64,000 nt of DNA, from NCBI RefSeq assembly GCF_004001065.1, contig NZ_BIML01000003.1, positions 365,942 through 429,941 on the forward strand, written 5' to 3'. The notes under the pieces are model-generated. The model made no database searches and was not told the DNA's origin. It worked only from the letters and a program-made list of their open reading frames with translations. The DNA is from Paenibacillus xylaniclasticus (GTDB lineage: Bacteria; Bacillota; Bacilli; Paenibacillales; Paenibacillaceae). Both the position numbers and the translations under genes were made by a program. Each line of letters starts with the position of its first letter. Position 1 is the stretch's first letter. Shown in pieces: positions 10,832-20,195 of the stretch.

Positions 10832-12598
10832 ATGATGATGCTAGTAAGATCAAGAATGGTAAGCTTGTTCAGCGCGCTGCTTTTGCTTGTCAGCCTCCTG
10901 CTGCCCACGGCGTTGAACCAGACGGCCAAGGCGTCGCCTGCGGGTGTGACACCAGGCACGCTGTCACGAATCATGTCATTTGGTAACAATCCTGGCGGCT
11001 TGAACATGTATGTATACGAACCGCGCAACTTGGCAGCACAACCTGCCCTGCTCGTAGCTATGCACACTTGCGGAGGCAGTGCTTCTGGCTTCTACAGCGG
11101 GATGGCACGCGACTATGTTACGGCAGCAGAGCAGTACGGTTACTTGATTATCTTCCCAGAAAGCGCGCGCAGTCAATTCATGAACTGCTTCGACGTATGG
11201 AGCCCACAATCGCAAATCCGCGGCGGCGGCACTGACCCCGTCAGTATTATATCGATGGTGAATTGGGCTAAAGCAAACTACAACATTGACACCAGCCGCA
11301 TCGTCGCAATGGGGGCATCCTCCGGAGCGATGATGACGAACGGCTTGCTTGCCTTGTACCCAGATGTCTTTGCCGCTGGAAGCGCGTTCATGGGTGTGCC
11401 AGCCACCTGCCTCGCTACTGGATCAGCCACCGTCTTCTTGAACGACCAGTGCGCAGGCGGGTATATAACGAAGACAGCTCAGCAATGGGGCGACGCGGCC
11501 CGCGCAATGTACCCCGGCTATACGGGCAGCTACCCACGCATGCAGCTTTGGCACGGTACGAACGATTTTGTTGTCAACCATAATAACCTCATCGAAGCAA
11601 CAAAGCAGTGGACGAATCTGCACGGCGTATCCCAGACTCCGGTCTTAACCGATAATCCGCAGCCGTCCTGGAACCGTACCCGCTATGGGAACGCAACTGT
11701 CCAGCCGCCGGTCGAGGCGATCAGCGTGCAGGGCGCTGGCCATAGCATACCGGAAAACGGAATGGTCGCCTATTCAATTGCCTTCCTTGGCTTAAACAAT
11801 AGCAATAGTGGCGGTGGTGGTGGCGGCGGTACTACGACGGCACCGGCAGCACCAGCAACTTTAACTGCTGCTGCTGGCAACGCTAGCGTATCATTAAGCT
11901 GGGCTGCATCATCAGGCGCGACAAGCTACACCGTGAAGAGAGCTACGACCAGCGGCGGTCCTTATACGAGCATCGCGACAGGAATAACCGCAACCAGCTA
12001 CACGAACACAGGCCTTAACAATGGTACGACGTATTATTATGTTGTGAGCGCATCGAACGCAGCAGGCGAAAGCACGAACTCTCCGCAGGCGAGCGCGACG
12101 CCGACAAGCGGCAATGGCGGAGGCGGTACAGGTGGCGGTACAGGCACCGGCACGCTAGTTGCACAATACAAGCTCAACAACTCCAACGCAACCGATAACC
12201 AAATTTATGCGACATTCAATATTAAGAACACCGGAGCATCAGCCGTCAATCTGAGTGATGTCAAGCTGCGCTACTATTTCACGAAAGACGGCAATGCAAA
12301 TCTCAATTTCTACAAAGACTACGCCCAGATCGGAGCATCTAACGTGAACGGTACGATCGTAAGCACGACTGGCACGAATGCCGACACATATCTGGAGCTG
12401 TCATTCAGTGCAGCGGCAGGCTCGATCGCACCAGGCGGCCAGACTGGCGACATCCAAATCCGCATTGCGAAATCCGACTGGTCGAACTTTAACGAGAACA
12501 ACGACTATTCATTTGACGGAACGAAGACAGCATTTGCCGACTGGAACAAGGTGACGCTGTACCATAACAATACCCTTGTATGGGGAATCGAGCCGTAA
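10832..12598 (+). CDS. Secreted CE1/PHB-depolymerase-type esterase with Fn3 and CBM3
   Basis: A 588-residue secreted alpha/beta hydrolase of the esterase-PHB-depolymerase group, which includes acetylxylan and feruloyl esterases of family CE1. A signal peptide covers about 1-35. The catalytic domain (about 36-318) has the nucleophile Ser163 in GASSG, Asp245 in HGTNDFVV and His304 in GAGHSIP. A Gly-rich linker, one Fn3 domain (about 333-425), a second Gly/Thr linker and a C-terminal CBM3 (about 440-588) follow. The tail is almost the same as in the GH9 and GH48 cellulases, so the esterase is brought to cellulose, probably to remove acetyl or feruloyl groups from hemicellulose on the same fibres. 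The start is the first of three ATGs after GGAGGAG. It is monocistronic and followed by a strong terminator. The exact substrate is not decidable. Confidence 0.88.
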   Translation: MMMLVRSRMVSLFSALLLLVSLLLPTALNQTAKASPAGVTPGTLSRIMSFGNNPGGLNMYVYEPRNLAAQPALLVAMHTCGGSASGFYSGMARDYVTAAEQYGYLIIFPESARSQFMNCFDVWSPQSQIRGGGTDPVSIISMVNWAKANYNIDTSRIVAMGASSGAMMTNGLLALYPDVFAAGSAFMGVPATCLATGSATVFLNDQCAGGYITKTAQQWGDAARAMYPGYTGSYPRMQLWHGTNDFVVNHNNLIEATKQWTNLHGVSQTPVLTDNPQPSWNRTRYGNATVQPPVEAISVQGAGHSIPENGMVAYSIAFLGLNNSNSGGGGGGGTTTAPAAPATLTAAAGNASVSLSWAASSGATSYTVKRATTSGGPYTSIATGITATSYTNTGLNNGTTYYYVVSASNAAGESTNSPQASATPTSGNGGGGTGGGTGTGTLVAQYKLNNSNATDNQIYATFNIKNTGASAVNLSDVKLRYYFTKDGNANLNFYKDYAQIGASNVNGTIVSTTGTNADTYLELSFSAAAGSIAPGGQTGDIQIRIAKSDWSNFNENNDYSFDGTKTAFADWNKVTLYHNNTLVWGIEP

Positions 12599-12619
12599 TC
12601 TTATACGGTAACGAATCAA

Positions 12620-12660
12620 GAAAGCCGGAGCTTCACAATATGGTGCAGCTCCGGCTTTTT
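12620..12660 (+). terminator. Terminator of the esterase gene
   Basis: AAAGCCGGAGCT pairs with AGCTCCGGCTTT around a 14-base loop and is followed by TTTTT. It starts about 22 bases after the esterase stop codon. Confidence 0.88.
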
Positions 12661-12756
12661 GTCGAGAAATTATATGAAGTATTAATAATCCATCCTAATC
12701 CAAAACTCAGTGCAGACATAATTAATATAGTTAAGAATGCTGTCGTCCTTCTCATC

Positions 12757-12948
12757 CTAGATCAACCACCTTCCATTTCCGATGCCTAGTAACATAACCG
12801 CCGCAGGTTCTTGGGTAATCGGTGCCCTCCCAATTGGATAAATTAACTCATCTCCATTTTTTTGTAAATGCCTCATTTTGCCTAGCTGGAGCCCACTAAC
12901 CTGTGCGACTAAGGCATAAAATTTAAGCTTAGATATCTTAGCGACCAT
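12757..12948 (-). CDS. Doubtful small hypothetical ORF (63 aa)
   Basis: A 63-residue open frame in the gap between the esterase terminator and the terminator of the ABC/hyu operon. The protein has no membrane segment and no motif I recognise; a stretch GDELIYPIGRAP is the most protein-like part. No ribosome site precedes the ATG, and only 14 bases separate it from the upstream terminator T-run, leaving little room for a promoter. It may be a remnant of a longer gene or a chance frame. Nothing else is visible in 12661-12962. Confidence 0.2.
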   Translation of the reverse strand: MVAKISKLKFYALVAQVSGLQLGKMRHLQKNGDELIYPIGRAPITQEPAAVMLLGIGNGRWLI

Positions 12949-12962
12949 GACCTGTTAAACCC

Positions 12963-13011
12963 AAAAAAAACCATAGCCCGAACACCTTTATTCAAAGTGT
13001 CCGAGCTATGG
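12963..13011 (-). terminator. Terminator of the hyu-ABC transporter operon
   Basis: On the minus strand CCATAGCTCGGACACTT pairs with AAGGTGTTCGGGCTATGG (with a few mismatches) around a six-base loop, followed by TTTTTTTT. It is 32 bases after the last gene of the operon. Confidence 0.9.
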
Positions 13012-13042
13012 GAACCCGTATAGGAGGCAAATCGTGTTCTTT

Positions 13043-14695
13043 CTATTCAGCTGCTGGCTTTAACAGCTCATACGCGATGACGTTGTCGGTACGGAAAGCA
13101 AATCCCGTCACGCTGCTTCGCATTGCTTGAAGCGGCTGTACGTAGTTGACCCAAATGAATGGGAGCTCGCTGCCTAGAATCTGCTGCGCTTCCTTCCAAT
13201 ATTGCTGAGCTTCCTCGCTTAGCTCGTTGTTAGTTGAGGTAGCGCCTGTGTTTACCGCATCAAGATAAGATTGATTAACCCATTTGGACCAGTTCAACGG
13301 ACTCGTGTCGTTAAAGAACAAGAGCAATAAATAATAAGGCGACAACACGATAGAATAATCGCGATCCAGCATCATTTGGAGGCTGCCGCTTGATTTGGCT
13401 TGAGCGTAAGACGATGCAGGCATTTCTTGCAGCTCGATCGTGATTCCCGCTTCGCTAGCGCCTGTTTTAATCATATTGGCTACTTCCTTCAAGTCGGCAT
13501 AGCTGGTGTTATAAGTCATCTTCACCGTAATTCCATTTGCAAAGCCTGCCTCCGCAAGCAGCTCCTTCGCCTTCGCCGGATCATACGTGTATTGCTCGAA
13601 CGGAGTCGAATCGTAGCCTGGAATATCCGGGAACATTGGCCCGCTCATCGATGCGGAACGGTTCAGGTATACCTGCGATTGAATGCGATCATACGGAATT
13701 GCATAGGCCATCGCTTGTCGAACCAGCTGATTGTCGAAAGGAGCGACGCTTGTGTTCAATGGAATAAAGATGTGCATATTCGTGTCGATGGCTGGTATCG
13801 TAATGTTCGGGTCATCCTTCAAAGCTTCCTGATCTCTCGGCCGCAATTGGGTTGCAATTTGCACATCCCCGCCGCGCAGCAAAGAGACGCGAGTCGAAGT
13901 GTCTTTCACTTCTTTCACTACGATTCGCTTGTAATACGGCTCACCCAGAACATAATTTTCGTTGCTTTCCCACACCAGCTGCTGCCCTGGCTTATATTCG
14001 ACAACCTTATAAGGGCCAAATCCGTAGCTGTTTTTGGACGCATACTCCAGTGACCAAGGATCGTCGTCTGTTTTCTTCGAAAGCAGCAAATCACTATCAT
14101 ATATGCTTCCCAAATGAGAGTTCGACAGCATACTTAACAGCGTATAGTCTGTATTCTTGTTAAGCTTAAATTGTACCGTATACTCATCAATTTTCAAAAC
14201 CTGCTGATCGACATCACTAATGACGAAGCCCCCAATAAAGCCCGCCGTGCTGCCTGTGCCCATTTTGCGCTTCATGCTGTAAATGACGTCGTCTGCATTT
14301 AATTCGTTGCCATCTGGACTAAGAACCCCCTGCTTCAAGCGGAAGGTGACACTTAATCCGTCCTCGCTAACTTCGTAGCTTTCCGCCAGTACCGGCTCGA
14401 AGCTCGTTACTTCCTGCCCCTTCAACCCTTCGCCCTTGTCCACATACGTATTCCGGATCAACGTTGCGTGCATATTGAGTGCCGCTTCTTGGTTCTCATA
14501 GCCGATCGCATTCTCGACCTCTAATGACGACGGCAAGCTTGGCGTAGCAATTACTAAAGAGGATGTACCCGAACCCGATCCTCCCGAATTCGAAGATGTA
14601 TTAGATGAAGGCTCTGATTTCGACGAACAGGCGGTCATAATGACGGACACTGCCAATAATACGGTTACAGCACGGATTACGCCTCTTTTTCCCAT
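13043..14695 (-). CDS. Peptide/nickel-type ABC transporter substrate-binding lipoprotein (SBP family 5)
   Basis: A 550-residue extracellular solute-binding lipoprotein of the DppA/OppA type. The signal ends in the lipobox MTAC, giving a lipidated Cys23, followed by a Ser/Gly-rich linker and a two-lobed binding domain (about 47-545) with the family pattern PVLAESYEVSEDGLSVTF and FRLKQGV near 105-130. It would capture the substrate outside the membrane and deliver it to the two permeases encoded upstream. Its start overlaps the ATPase gene by 19 bases, and AAGGGGGAG precedes the ATG. It is the last gene of a minus-strand operon that also encodes hydantoinase-like enzymes, so its ligand is more likely a cyclic amide or small peptide than a metal. 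The ligand is inferred from context only. Confidence 0.9.
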   Translation of the reverse strand: MGKRGVIRAVTVLLAVSVIMTACSSKSEPSSNTSSNSGGSGSGTSSLVIATPSLPSSLEVENAIGYENQEAALNMHATLIRNTYVDKGEGLKGQEVTSFEPVLAESYEVSEDGLSVTFRLKQGVLSPDGNELNADDVIYSMKRKMGTGSTAGFIGGFVISDVDQQVLKIDEYTVQFKLNKNTDYTLLSMLSNSHLGSIYDSDLLLSKKTDDDPWSLEYASKNSYGFGPYKVVEYKPGQQLVWESNENYVLGEPYYKRIVVKEVKDTSTRVSLLRGGDVQIATQLRPRDQEALKDDPNITIPAIDTNMHIFIPLNTSVAPFDNQLVRQAMAYAIPYDRIQSQVYLNRSASMSGPMFPDIPGYDSTPFEQYTYDPAKAKELLAEAGFANGITVKMTYNTSYADLKEVANMIKTGASEAGITIELQEMPASSYAQAKSSGSLQMMLDRDYSIVLSPYYLLLLFFNDTSPLNWSKWVNQSYLDAVNTGATSTNNELSEEAQQYWKEAQQILGSELPFIWVNYVQPLQAMRSSVTGFAFRTDNVIAYELLKPAAE

Positions 14696-16473
14696 AATGC
14701 TTGCTCCCCCTTGTCAGAATATTGTAGACATGCAACCATACGATCGCTGCCGTTCCTCTCCATGAGCTCCGGATGCTGCTGATGACACTCCGCCGTCGCG
14801 TACGGACAACGCGGAGCCAGGAAGCAGCCCTTCGGCAGGTTGAGCGGGCTCGGTATTTCGTTCGTAAGCTTCATCTCTTGCAGCTGCTTATCGGGGTCCG
14901 GATGAAGGACAGACGACATCAAAGACTGGGTATAAGGGTGAAGCGGCGATTGGAACAGCTGCTCCGTCCGCCCGATCTCTACGATTTCGCCCAAATACAT
15001 AACAGCCATTATTCCGCCCAACAGCTGCACGGCCGATAGATCATGCGAAATGAACAAATACGCGATGCCGGTCTCCTCTTGAATCTTTTTGAGTATCGTC
15101 AAGATGTCCATTCGAGTAGCGGGATCCAGCATCGACGTCGGTTCATCGAGCACGATAAGGTCAGGATCATTCATTAAGGCACGCGCAATCCCGATTCGCT
15201 GCTGCTCATTCGGCCTTAATTCAAACGGATACCGGTCAAGAACGGAAGGGGAAAGATTGACCTTTGCCAGCACCTCATTCATGATTTCGTCGTGGCTCTC
15301 TTTTCCCATTATGCGAAGCGGCTCACTCAAAATTCGCCTAATCGTATGTCTTGGATTTAACGATTCGAATGGCTCTTGGAACACCATCCCGATTCGCGCT
15401 TTGCCATTGCCATGCGAGATGAGTCCGCTTGTCGGCTTCTCGAGACCGGCAATACATCTGCCTACCGTCGTTTTTCCCGAGCCGCTTTCGCCAACCATAC
15501 TTAGCGTTTCCCCTGGTTGAATCGAGAAGGAAACCCCATTGATCGCGTTTACCTTCCTCTTCCCCAGCGTAAATACTTTGTAAAGCTCATGGATGGATAC
15601 GACCGGCTCTGTTCGCATGCCTTTCGGAGTCGACATCCGATTAATTTGCTGTTGTTCATCCAGCATCATTTGGATCATTTGTTGTCCGGCTTTACTTGCA
15701 GGCGAACGGAAGAACGATCTCGTATCCTGAAGCTCGACAGCTTCGCCGCCATCCATAACGAGCACTTTATCGCAATAGCTCGCCACAATTCCTAAGTCTC
15801 TCGTGACGAGCAGACAGGATGTGCCCGCCTGGCGGATAACTTGGGATAACAAGTCGAGAATTTGGCGCTGGACGGTTACGTCCAGCCCGGCAGTCGGCTC
15901 ATCGGCCAATATAAGAGATGGTTCGTTCAGCATAGCAGCCGCAATGACAACGCGCTGCGCCATCCCGCCGCTTAATTCGTGGGGATAAGCAAACATCCGA
16001 TTGCCGGGGTCCGGAATCGAAACGTTAGCCAGCCATTCCAGCACGCGCTGCTTCGCTTCGGCTTCCGAAACGTTCGCATGCGTTCGAAGGATACGGATGA
16101 GCTGCTTTCCGATTGGAACAACCGGATTCAGATACATCTTTCCTCCCGTCGGAATGAAAGCGAGGTCTTTACCTCGAATGGCGTTGAAGCTTCGTTCGTT
16201 AAGCGATGTTAACTCTTTGCCACCCAGCTGAATACTTCCTGTTAATTCCACCGGAAACGACAGAATCCGGATGATCGATTCCAGCAGCACGCTTTTCCCG
16301 CTTCCGGAATTTCCGATAATTCCGATAATTTGTCCTTTGCCAGCTTGGAACGATACATTGTGCAGAAGCTGCTTCCCGGTCGCTTTATGCGTTAAAGTGA
16401 CGCCTTCCATATGAAGCACCGGTTCCATCGTCGTCTCACTTGCCGGAATCAACGTTTGCTGTAGGTTTTGCAA
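14677..16473 (-). CDS. Fused two-domain oligopeptide-type ABC ATPase (DppD-DppF fusion)
   Basis: A 598-residue protein with two complete nucleotide-binding domains, powering the adjacent permeases. Domain 1 (about 18-270) has Walker A GNSGSGKS, signature LSGGMAQRV and Walker B LILADEPTAGLD. Domain 2 (about 290-540) has Walker A GESGSGKT and Walker B LIVLDEPTSMLD, but its signature reads LRPNEQQR instead of the usual LSGGQQQR (about 15198-15222). A C-terminal oligopeptide-transporter segment with clustered Cys residues (GCFLAPRCPYATAEC) closes it. The start is TTG at 16473 after GAGGGGG, overlapping the permease gene by 38 bases. The degenerate second signature suggests that only one of the two ATP sites is fully active. 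Confidence 0.92.
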   Translation of the reverse strand: MQNLQQTLIPASETTMEPVLHMEGVTLTHKATGKQLLHNVSFQAGKGQIIGIIGNSGSGKSVLLESIIRILSFPVELTGSIQLGGKELTSLNERSFNAIRGKDLAFIPTGGKMYLNPVVPIGKQLIRILRTHANVSEAEAKQRVLEWLANVSIPDPGNRMFAYPHELSGGMAQRVVIAAAMLNEPSLILADEPTAGLDVTVQRQILDLLSQVIRQAGTSCLLVTRDLGIVASYCDKVLVMDGGEAVELQDTRSFFRSPASKAGQQMIQMMLDEQQQINRMSTPKGMRTEPVVSIHELYKVFTLGKRKVNAINGVSFSIQPGETLSMVGESGSGKTTVGRCIAGLEKPTSGLISHGNGKARIGMVFQEPFESLNPRHTIRRILSEPLRIMGKESHDEIMNEVLAKVNLSPSVLDRYPFELRPNEQQRIGIARALMNDPDLIVLDEPTSMLDPATRMDILTILKKIQEETGIAYLFISHDLSAVQLLGGIMAVMYLGEIVEIGRTEQLFQSPLHPYTQSLMSSVLHPDPDKQLQEMKLTNEIPSPLNLPKGCFLAPRCPYATAECHQQHPELMERNGSDRMVACLQYSDKGEQALWEKEA

Positions 16474-17353
16474 ATTTCCGTACCCCCTCTCCGAGCAATG
16501 CGAAGCAGTAAACTGTTAACCCGAGGCCCAAACCTGGAAAAACAGCAGGCCACCAGTAACCGTAAATAACGTCCGAAGCACCGATTGCAATCATCGAGCC
16601 CCATTCAGGAGTAGGCGGAGAAATACCCGCTCCTACGAAGCTTAGGCCGGAAATCAATAACGCTGACATACCGATCGTTACGGAAGCTTGTGCCAATATC
16701 GGCTCCATGGCGTTAGGGAGTACATGCTTGATAATGACGTTGATCTCTTTATTCCCGATCACCCTCGCCGCATCAACATAAAGCTTCTTGCGAAGCTGCA
16801 GCACCTCGCTGCGCATTAACCGGACATAAATCGGAATATTTACTACCGAAATGACCGCAATGAGGCTGATCGGTGACGGCTCTGCTACAGACATGAGAAT
16901 CATCGCCAGTACGAAAATCGGAAACGCCTGCAGCACATCGAAGAACCGCATCAACCCTTCCGACAATTTCCCCAGCAGCCCCCTTGCGCCCGAATAATAA
17001 CCAGCGATAAGTCCAAGCGGGACGCCAAACAGAATCGCTACCGCAAGCGAGCCGAGCGAAATGAGGATAATAATTCGCGGGGCATACAGCATGCGGGACA
17101 ACACATCCATTCCCGTATTATCGGTTCCGAACCAATGAACAGCGTTGGGAGCTATTAACGAATCTGCTACTGATTTTTCCGGGTCAAAGGGAGCGATCCA
17201 AGGTGCAATGAGCGTCAATACAACAATCAAGCAGCAGACAATCAAGCTAAACAGCGTGCTCTTGTCCTGCATCGCAAATCGGATCAGCCAATGCTTCAGT
17301 CTCGGACGAACCTCTTCACGAATGACGACTCTATCGTCCATAACCTCTTGCAT
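16436..17353 (-). CDS. Dipeptide/oligopeptide ABC transporter permease, DppC-like
   Basis: An integral membrane permease of 305 residues with six expected membrane segments, including an N-terminal one (FSLIVCCLIVVLTLIAPWIA) and the DppC-type extracellular stretch HWFGTDNTGMDVLSRML. The inner-membrane coupling loop (VDAARVIGNKEINVIIKHVLP) would contact the ATPase. The ATG at 17353, eight bases after GAGGGAG, is preferred over the GTG at 17362, which lies inside that ribosome site. It is 14 bases downstream of the DppB-like gene and overlaps the ATPase gene. It forms the transport channel together with the preceding gene product. Confidence 0.92.
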   Translation of the reverse strand: MQEVMDDRVVIREEVRPRLKHWLIRFAMQDKSTLFSLIVCCLIVVLTLIAPWIAPFDPEKSVADSLIAPNAVHWFGTDNTGMDVLSRMLYAPRIIILISLGSLAVAILFGVPLGLIAGYYSGARGLLGKLSEGLMRFFDVLQAFPIFVLAMILMSVAEPSPISLIAVISVVNIPIYVRLMRSEVLQLRKKLYVDAARVIGNKEINVIIKHVLPNAMEPILAQASVTIGMSALLISGLSFVGAGISPPTPEWGSMIAIGASDVIYGYWWPAVFPGLGLGLTVYCFALLGEGVRKFAKPTANVDSGK

Positions 17354-17367
17354 ATTCTTCACTCCCT

Positions 17368-18393
17368 CTACTCGTAACGCATTCGAGGATTAATAATGAA
17401 ATAAAGAAGGTCGACTAGTAAGTATACGAACAGCGAGAATGCAGCAGACAGAAGAATGAATCCTTGCATCGCCGGGAAATCGGTATTTACCGCGGATTGG
17501 ATTGCATATTCTCCCATCCCTCCCCAGCCGAAGATAGATTCGATCAACACCGCACCTCCGAGCAAATACGTATACGTAATACCTGAAATTGTAATGATGG
17601 AAGGAAGCGCATTTTTTAGGGCATATCGGATAATAGAAGCTTTGCCGACACCGAAGGAACGCGCGTATTTCATGTATGGAGAGCTTAATGCTTCCCCGAT
17701 GCTAACCGTTGTAATCTTCAAAATGTTGCCGCTGTATACGAACACGAGCGTCGCCACAGGCAGCATTAAATGAGAAAGGTACGACATCAGTACATCGAAT
17801 CGGCCGGAAATGATAGAATCAATCGTCAGAAAACCGGTAACCGAAGGCGGCGAAGCAAGAGTCAGGTCGTACCGCCCCATCGGGTTAGGCGCGATTCCGA
17901 GCGTGCTGTAGAATAGCAGAATGAGCAAGATCCCAATCCAGAAATCCGGTACGGCTCCGGCAAGAAAGCTGTAGCCCTTCACAATTCGATTCGTCAGCTT
18001 CCCGATGAACGTGTTTGGTCCGAATGCAGCGATAAAGGAAATGACAATCGACAGCAGCAGCGATAAGATAAGGCTGATCGTAATTAACTCAAGCGTTGCC
18101 GGAAACCGCTGGAACAAATCGCTCGTCACCTGCTGGCTCGTAAACCAGGATACGCCCATGTCGCCATGGAACAGCTGTTTAAAATAATGAATCAGTTGAT
18201 CCAGCAGACTGCCGTCAAGCCCCATCCGTTCACGCATTTTCTCCATTTCGCCTTCAGATGCCATCCCGCCGGTAATGCGCAAAATCGGATCACCCGGCGT
18301 GAGCCGGATGACCAGAAATGCGACGATAATAACACCAATTAATTGAGGGAGAAAATAGCCAAGTCGCTTTAGTGAAAAGGCTGCGAAGTTCAT
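17368..18393 (-). CDS. Dipeptide/oligopeptide ABC transporter permease, DppB-like
   Basis: A 341-residue integral membrane permease of the DppB type. The N-terminal membrane segment followed by LTPGDPILRITGG is typical, as is the C-terminal block GGAVLIESIFGWGGMGEYA. The coupling loop YMKYARSFGVGKASIIRYAL matches the EAA-type ATPase contact. The start ATG overlaps the stop of the upstream hyuB gene by four bases (ATGA), which indicates translational coupling between enzyme and transporter. It would pair with the DppC-like permease. Confidence 0.92.
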   Translation of the reverse strand: MNFAAFSLKRLGYFLPQLIGVIIVAFLVIRLTPGDPILRITGGMASEGEMEKMRERMGLDGSLLDQLIHYFKQLFHGDMGVSWFTSQQVTSDLFQRFPATLELITISLILSLLLSIVISFIAAFGPNTFIGKLTNRIVKGYSFLAGAVPDFWIGILLILLFYSTLGIAPNPMGRYDLTLASPPSVTGFLTIDSIISGRFDVLMSYLSHLMLPVATLVFVYSGNILKITTVSIGEALSSPYMKYARSFGVGKASIIRYALKNALPSIITISGITYTYLLGGAVLIESIFGWGGMGEYAIQSAVNTDFPAMQGFILLSAAFSLFVYLLVDLLYFIINPRMRYE

Positions 18394-20171
18394 GACAGGC
18401 TCAACTCCGCTTGTTGCTGCCTAAGCGAAGCCGTTGCCTCATGATCAACCGAATAAGCCCCCTGTTGTTCCGTAATAACTACACCATATATTTCCTTAGC
18501 CGTTTGCACAGAAACATACCCATCCATTACATCCCCTAGCACGCTCTCAATATCGCGGTCGTACGGGCTGCCCCAGCCTCCGCCGCCCCCTTTGAAGGTG
18601 AACAACACCTCATTAGGCTCCAGCATGAAGGCAGTCGCAGATTCCTTAACGATTTGCTCTTCATCAGTGCCGTAACGCAGAATCGCGTAGCTTCTTGCGC
18701 CGGAGTGACCGCCTGCAAAGCCTTGCAGCGGATAGCGGTTGCCGACCGTCGTAATGTTGACGAATGATGGACGGTCACCATACACCTGCCGCTTCATTTG
18801 GAAGGACGGTACACCTCTCCACTGGCCGTGGCCGACCGAATCATTCGCATATTCATACTGACGGTACAGGAATGGGAACTGCAGCTCTTGCGTCTCTATC
18901 GTTGCTAGAATCAAGCTACACATTGGCGCGCTCCAGCCGCCCCAGCCGTCTTTGCCGTAAGAGGCCGAGTCAGCAGCGATGGTGTTACCGTATTCGATCG
19001 TGAAGTACATCTCGTCGTTGTAACGGCTGTCCGTACCATACGTCGTCGATAGACAGTACCCTTGACCGATCTGTCCTGCTCTCTCTGGCGCAATCTTCGC
19101 CAATGCGTTCATTACCGCTTCGCCAATGTCGCCGCCGATCGTCACGGTAGAGAACATAACTGGAGCCGGCTCCAACGGGTTGACGACTGTTCCTTCCGGC
19201 GCGTAAATTTTCACCTGACGGAACATACCGGAGTTAACGGGCATATCCTCTGGGAACATACCGCATAACGCCATGTAAACGTAGGAAGCGGTATTGCCCA
19301 TCGGGCTGTTAATATACCCCGGCACTTGGTTGTCCGTTCCGGTAAAATCTACTGCGATCGTCTCGCCTTGTACCGTAACGGTTGCTTTCACTTTAATGTC
19401 GTAGTTTTTGGCCGAATCGTGGTCAAGGAGCCGCTCGCCTACATAAACGCCATCCGGCCATTTGCTAATCTCGGATCTTAGACGTTTCGCTGCATATTCC
19501 ATCGAATAATCGATCGCATCGACGATCGTATCGACTCCATATTTCTCCACGAGCTGCTTCGTGCGCAGCGCGCCGATATTACAACCGCCGAGAATGGCGA
19601 GGAGATCGCCCTTGAGCACCTCGGACAAACGCGAGTTGTTCGTCACGATGTCCCACATATCTTGACGGATAACGCCTTTCTCGTAGAGACGGATAGGCGG
19701 AATCCGGAAGCCCTCCTGCCATACGTCGGTTGCGGACGGATTGTAACCGCCTGGCTCTACACCGCCGAAATCGGACATATGGGCGCGCACCGAAGGGAAG
19801 ATCATCCGGTTGTTATCGAGCATAACCGGCTTCATCATCGTCCAGTCTGCAGCATGCGTTCCTCCGTAATAAGGGTCATTGACTAGAAACACGTCACCCT
19901 CATGGATGTCGCTGCCGAACTCTTTAATCAACGCTTCTACCGATGTAATCGATGCGAAGATGTGAACCGGTATGGCCGTGGCCCTTGCGATCATGCTGAC
20001 TTCTTTACCGTCGTAATAGAAAACCCCGGTACTATAGTCATGAACCTCTTGGAACAGTGGATGGACAGCCGTCCGTTCTACGACACGGCTAATCTCCGAT
20101 GAGATCGATTCGAATGAATCACGTATAACTTGAGCTGTGATAGGATCCAATTTGTTCACTGTTGTTAGCAT
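18390..20171 (-). CDS. hyuB: Hydantoinase B / oxoprolinase-type subunit (full length)
   Basis: A 593-residue HyuB-family protein. With HyuA these enzymes carry out ATP-dependent opening of cyclic amides (N-methylhydantoin, 5-oxoproline) or carboxylation of ketones (acetone, acetophenone). The typical N-terminal block is present (LVNDPYYGGTHAADWTMM, then AHMSDFGGVEPGGYNP) together with the central VDFTGTDNQVPGYIN and the Gly-rich end FKGGGGGWGSPYDRD. Length fits the family (about 520-600). The ATG follows AAGGTGGAAGG. It is 24 bases downstream of a short HyuB-like gene and is coupled by a four-base overlap to the DppB-like permease, so enzyme and importer are made together. The true substrate cannot be told from sequence. 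Confidence 0.9.
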   Translation of the reverse strand: MLTTVNKLDPITAQVIRDSFESISSEISRVVERTAVHPLFQEVHDYSTGVFYYDGKEVSMIARATAIPVHIFASITSVEALIKEFGSDIHEGDVFLVNDPYYGGTHAADWTMMKPVMLDNNRMIFPSVRAHMSDFGGVEPGGYNPSATDVWQEGFRIPPIRLYEKGVIRQDMWDIVTNNSRLSEVLKGDLLAILGGCNIGALRTKQLVEKYGVDTIVDAIDYSMEYAAKRLRSEISKWPDGVYVGERLLDHDSAKNYDIKVKATVTVQGETIAVDFTGTDNQVPGYINSPMGNTASYVYMALCGMFPEDMPVNSGMFRQVKIYAPEGTVVNPLEPAPVMFSTVTIGGDIGEAVMNALAKIAPERAGQIGQGYCLSTTYGTDSRYNDEMYFTIEYGNTIAADSASYGKDGWGGWSAPMCSLILATIETQELQFPFLYRQYEYANDSVGHGQWRGVPSFQMKRQVYGDRPSFVNITTVGNRYPLQGFAGGHSGARSYAILRYGTDEEQIVKESATAFMLEPNEVLFTFKGGGGGWGSPYDRDIESVLGDVMDGYVSVQTAKEIYGVVITEQQGAYSVDHEATASLRQQQAELSLS

Positions 20172-20195
20172 ACATACCTTCCACCTTTCGTGTAC

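Noticed and set aside
10756..10986. Plus-strand frame of 76 codons starting near a good AAGGAGG
   Set aside because: The AAGGAGG lies inside the frame after its ATG, and the frame overlaps the esterase signal peptide in another phase.
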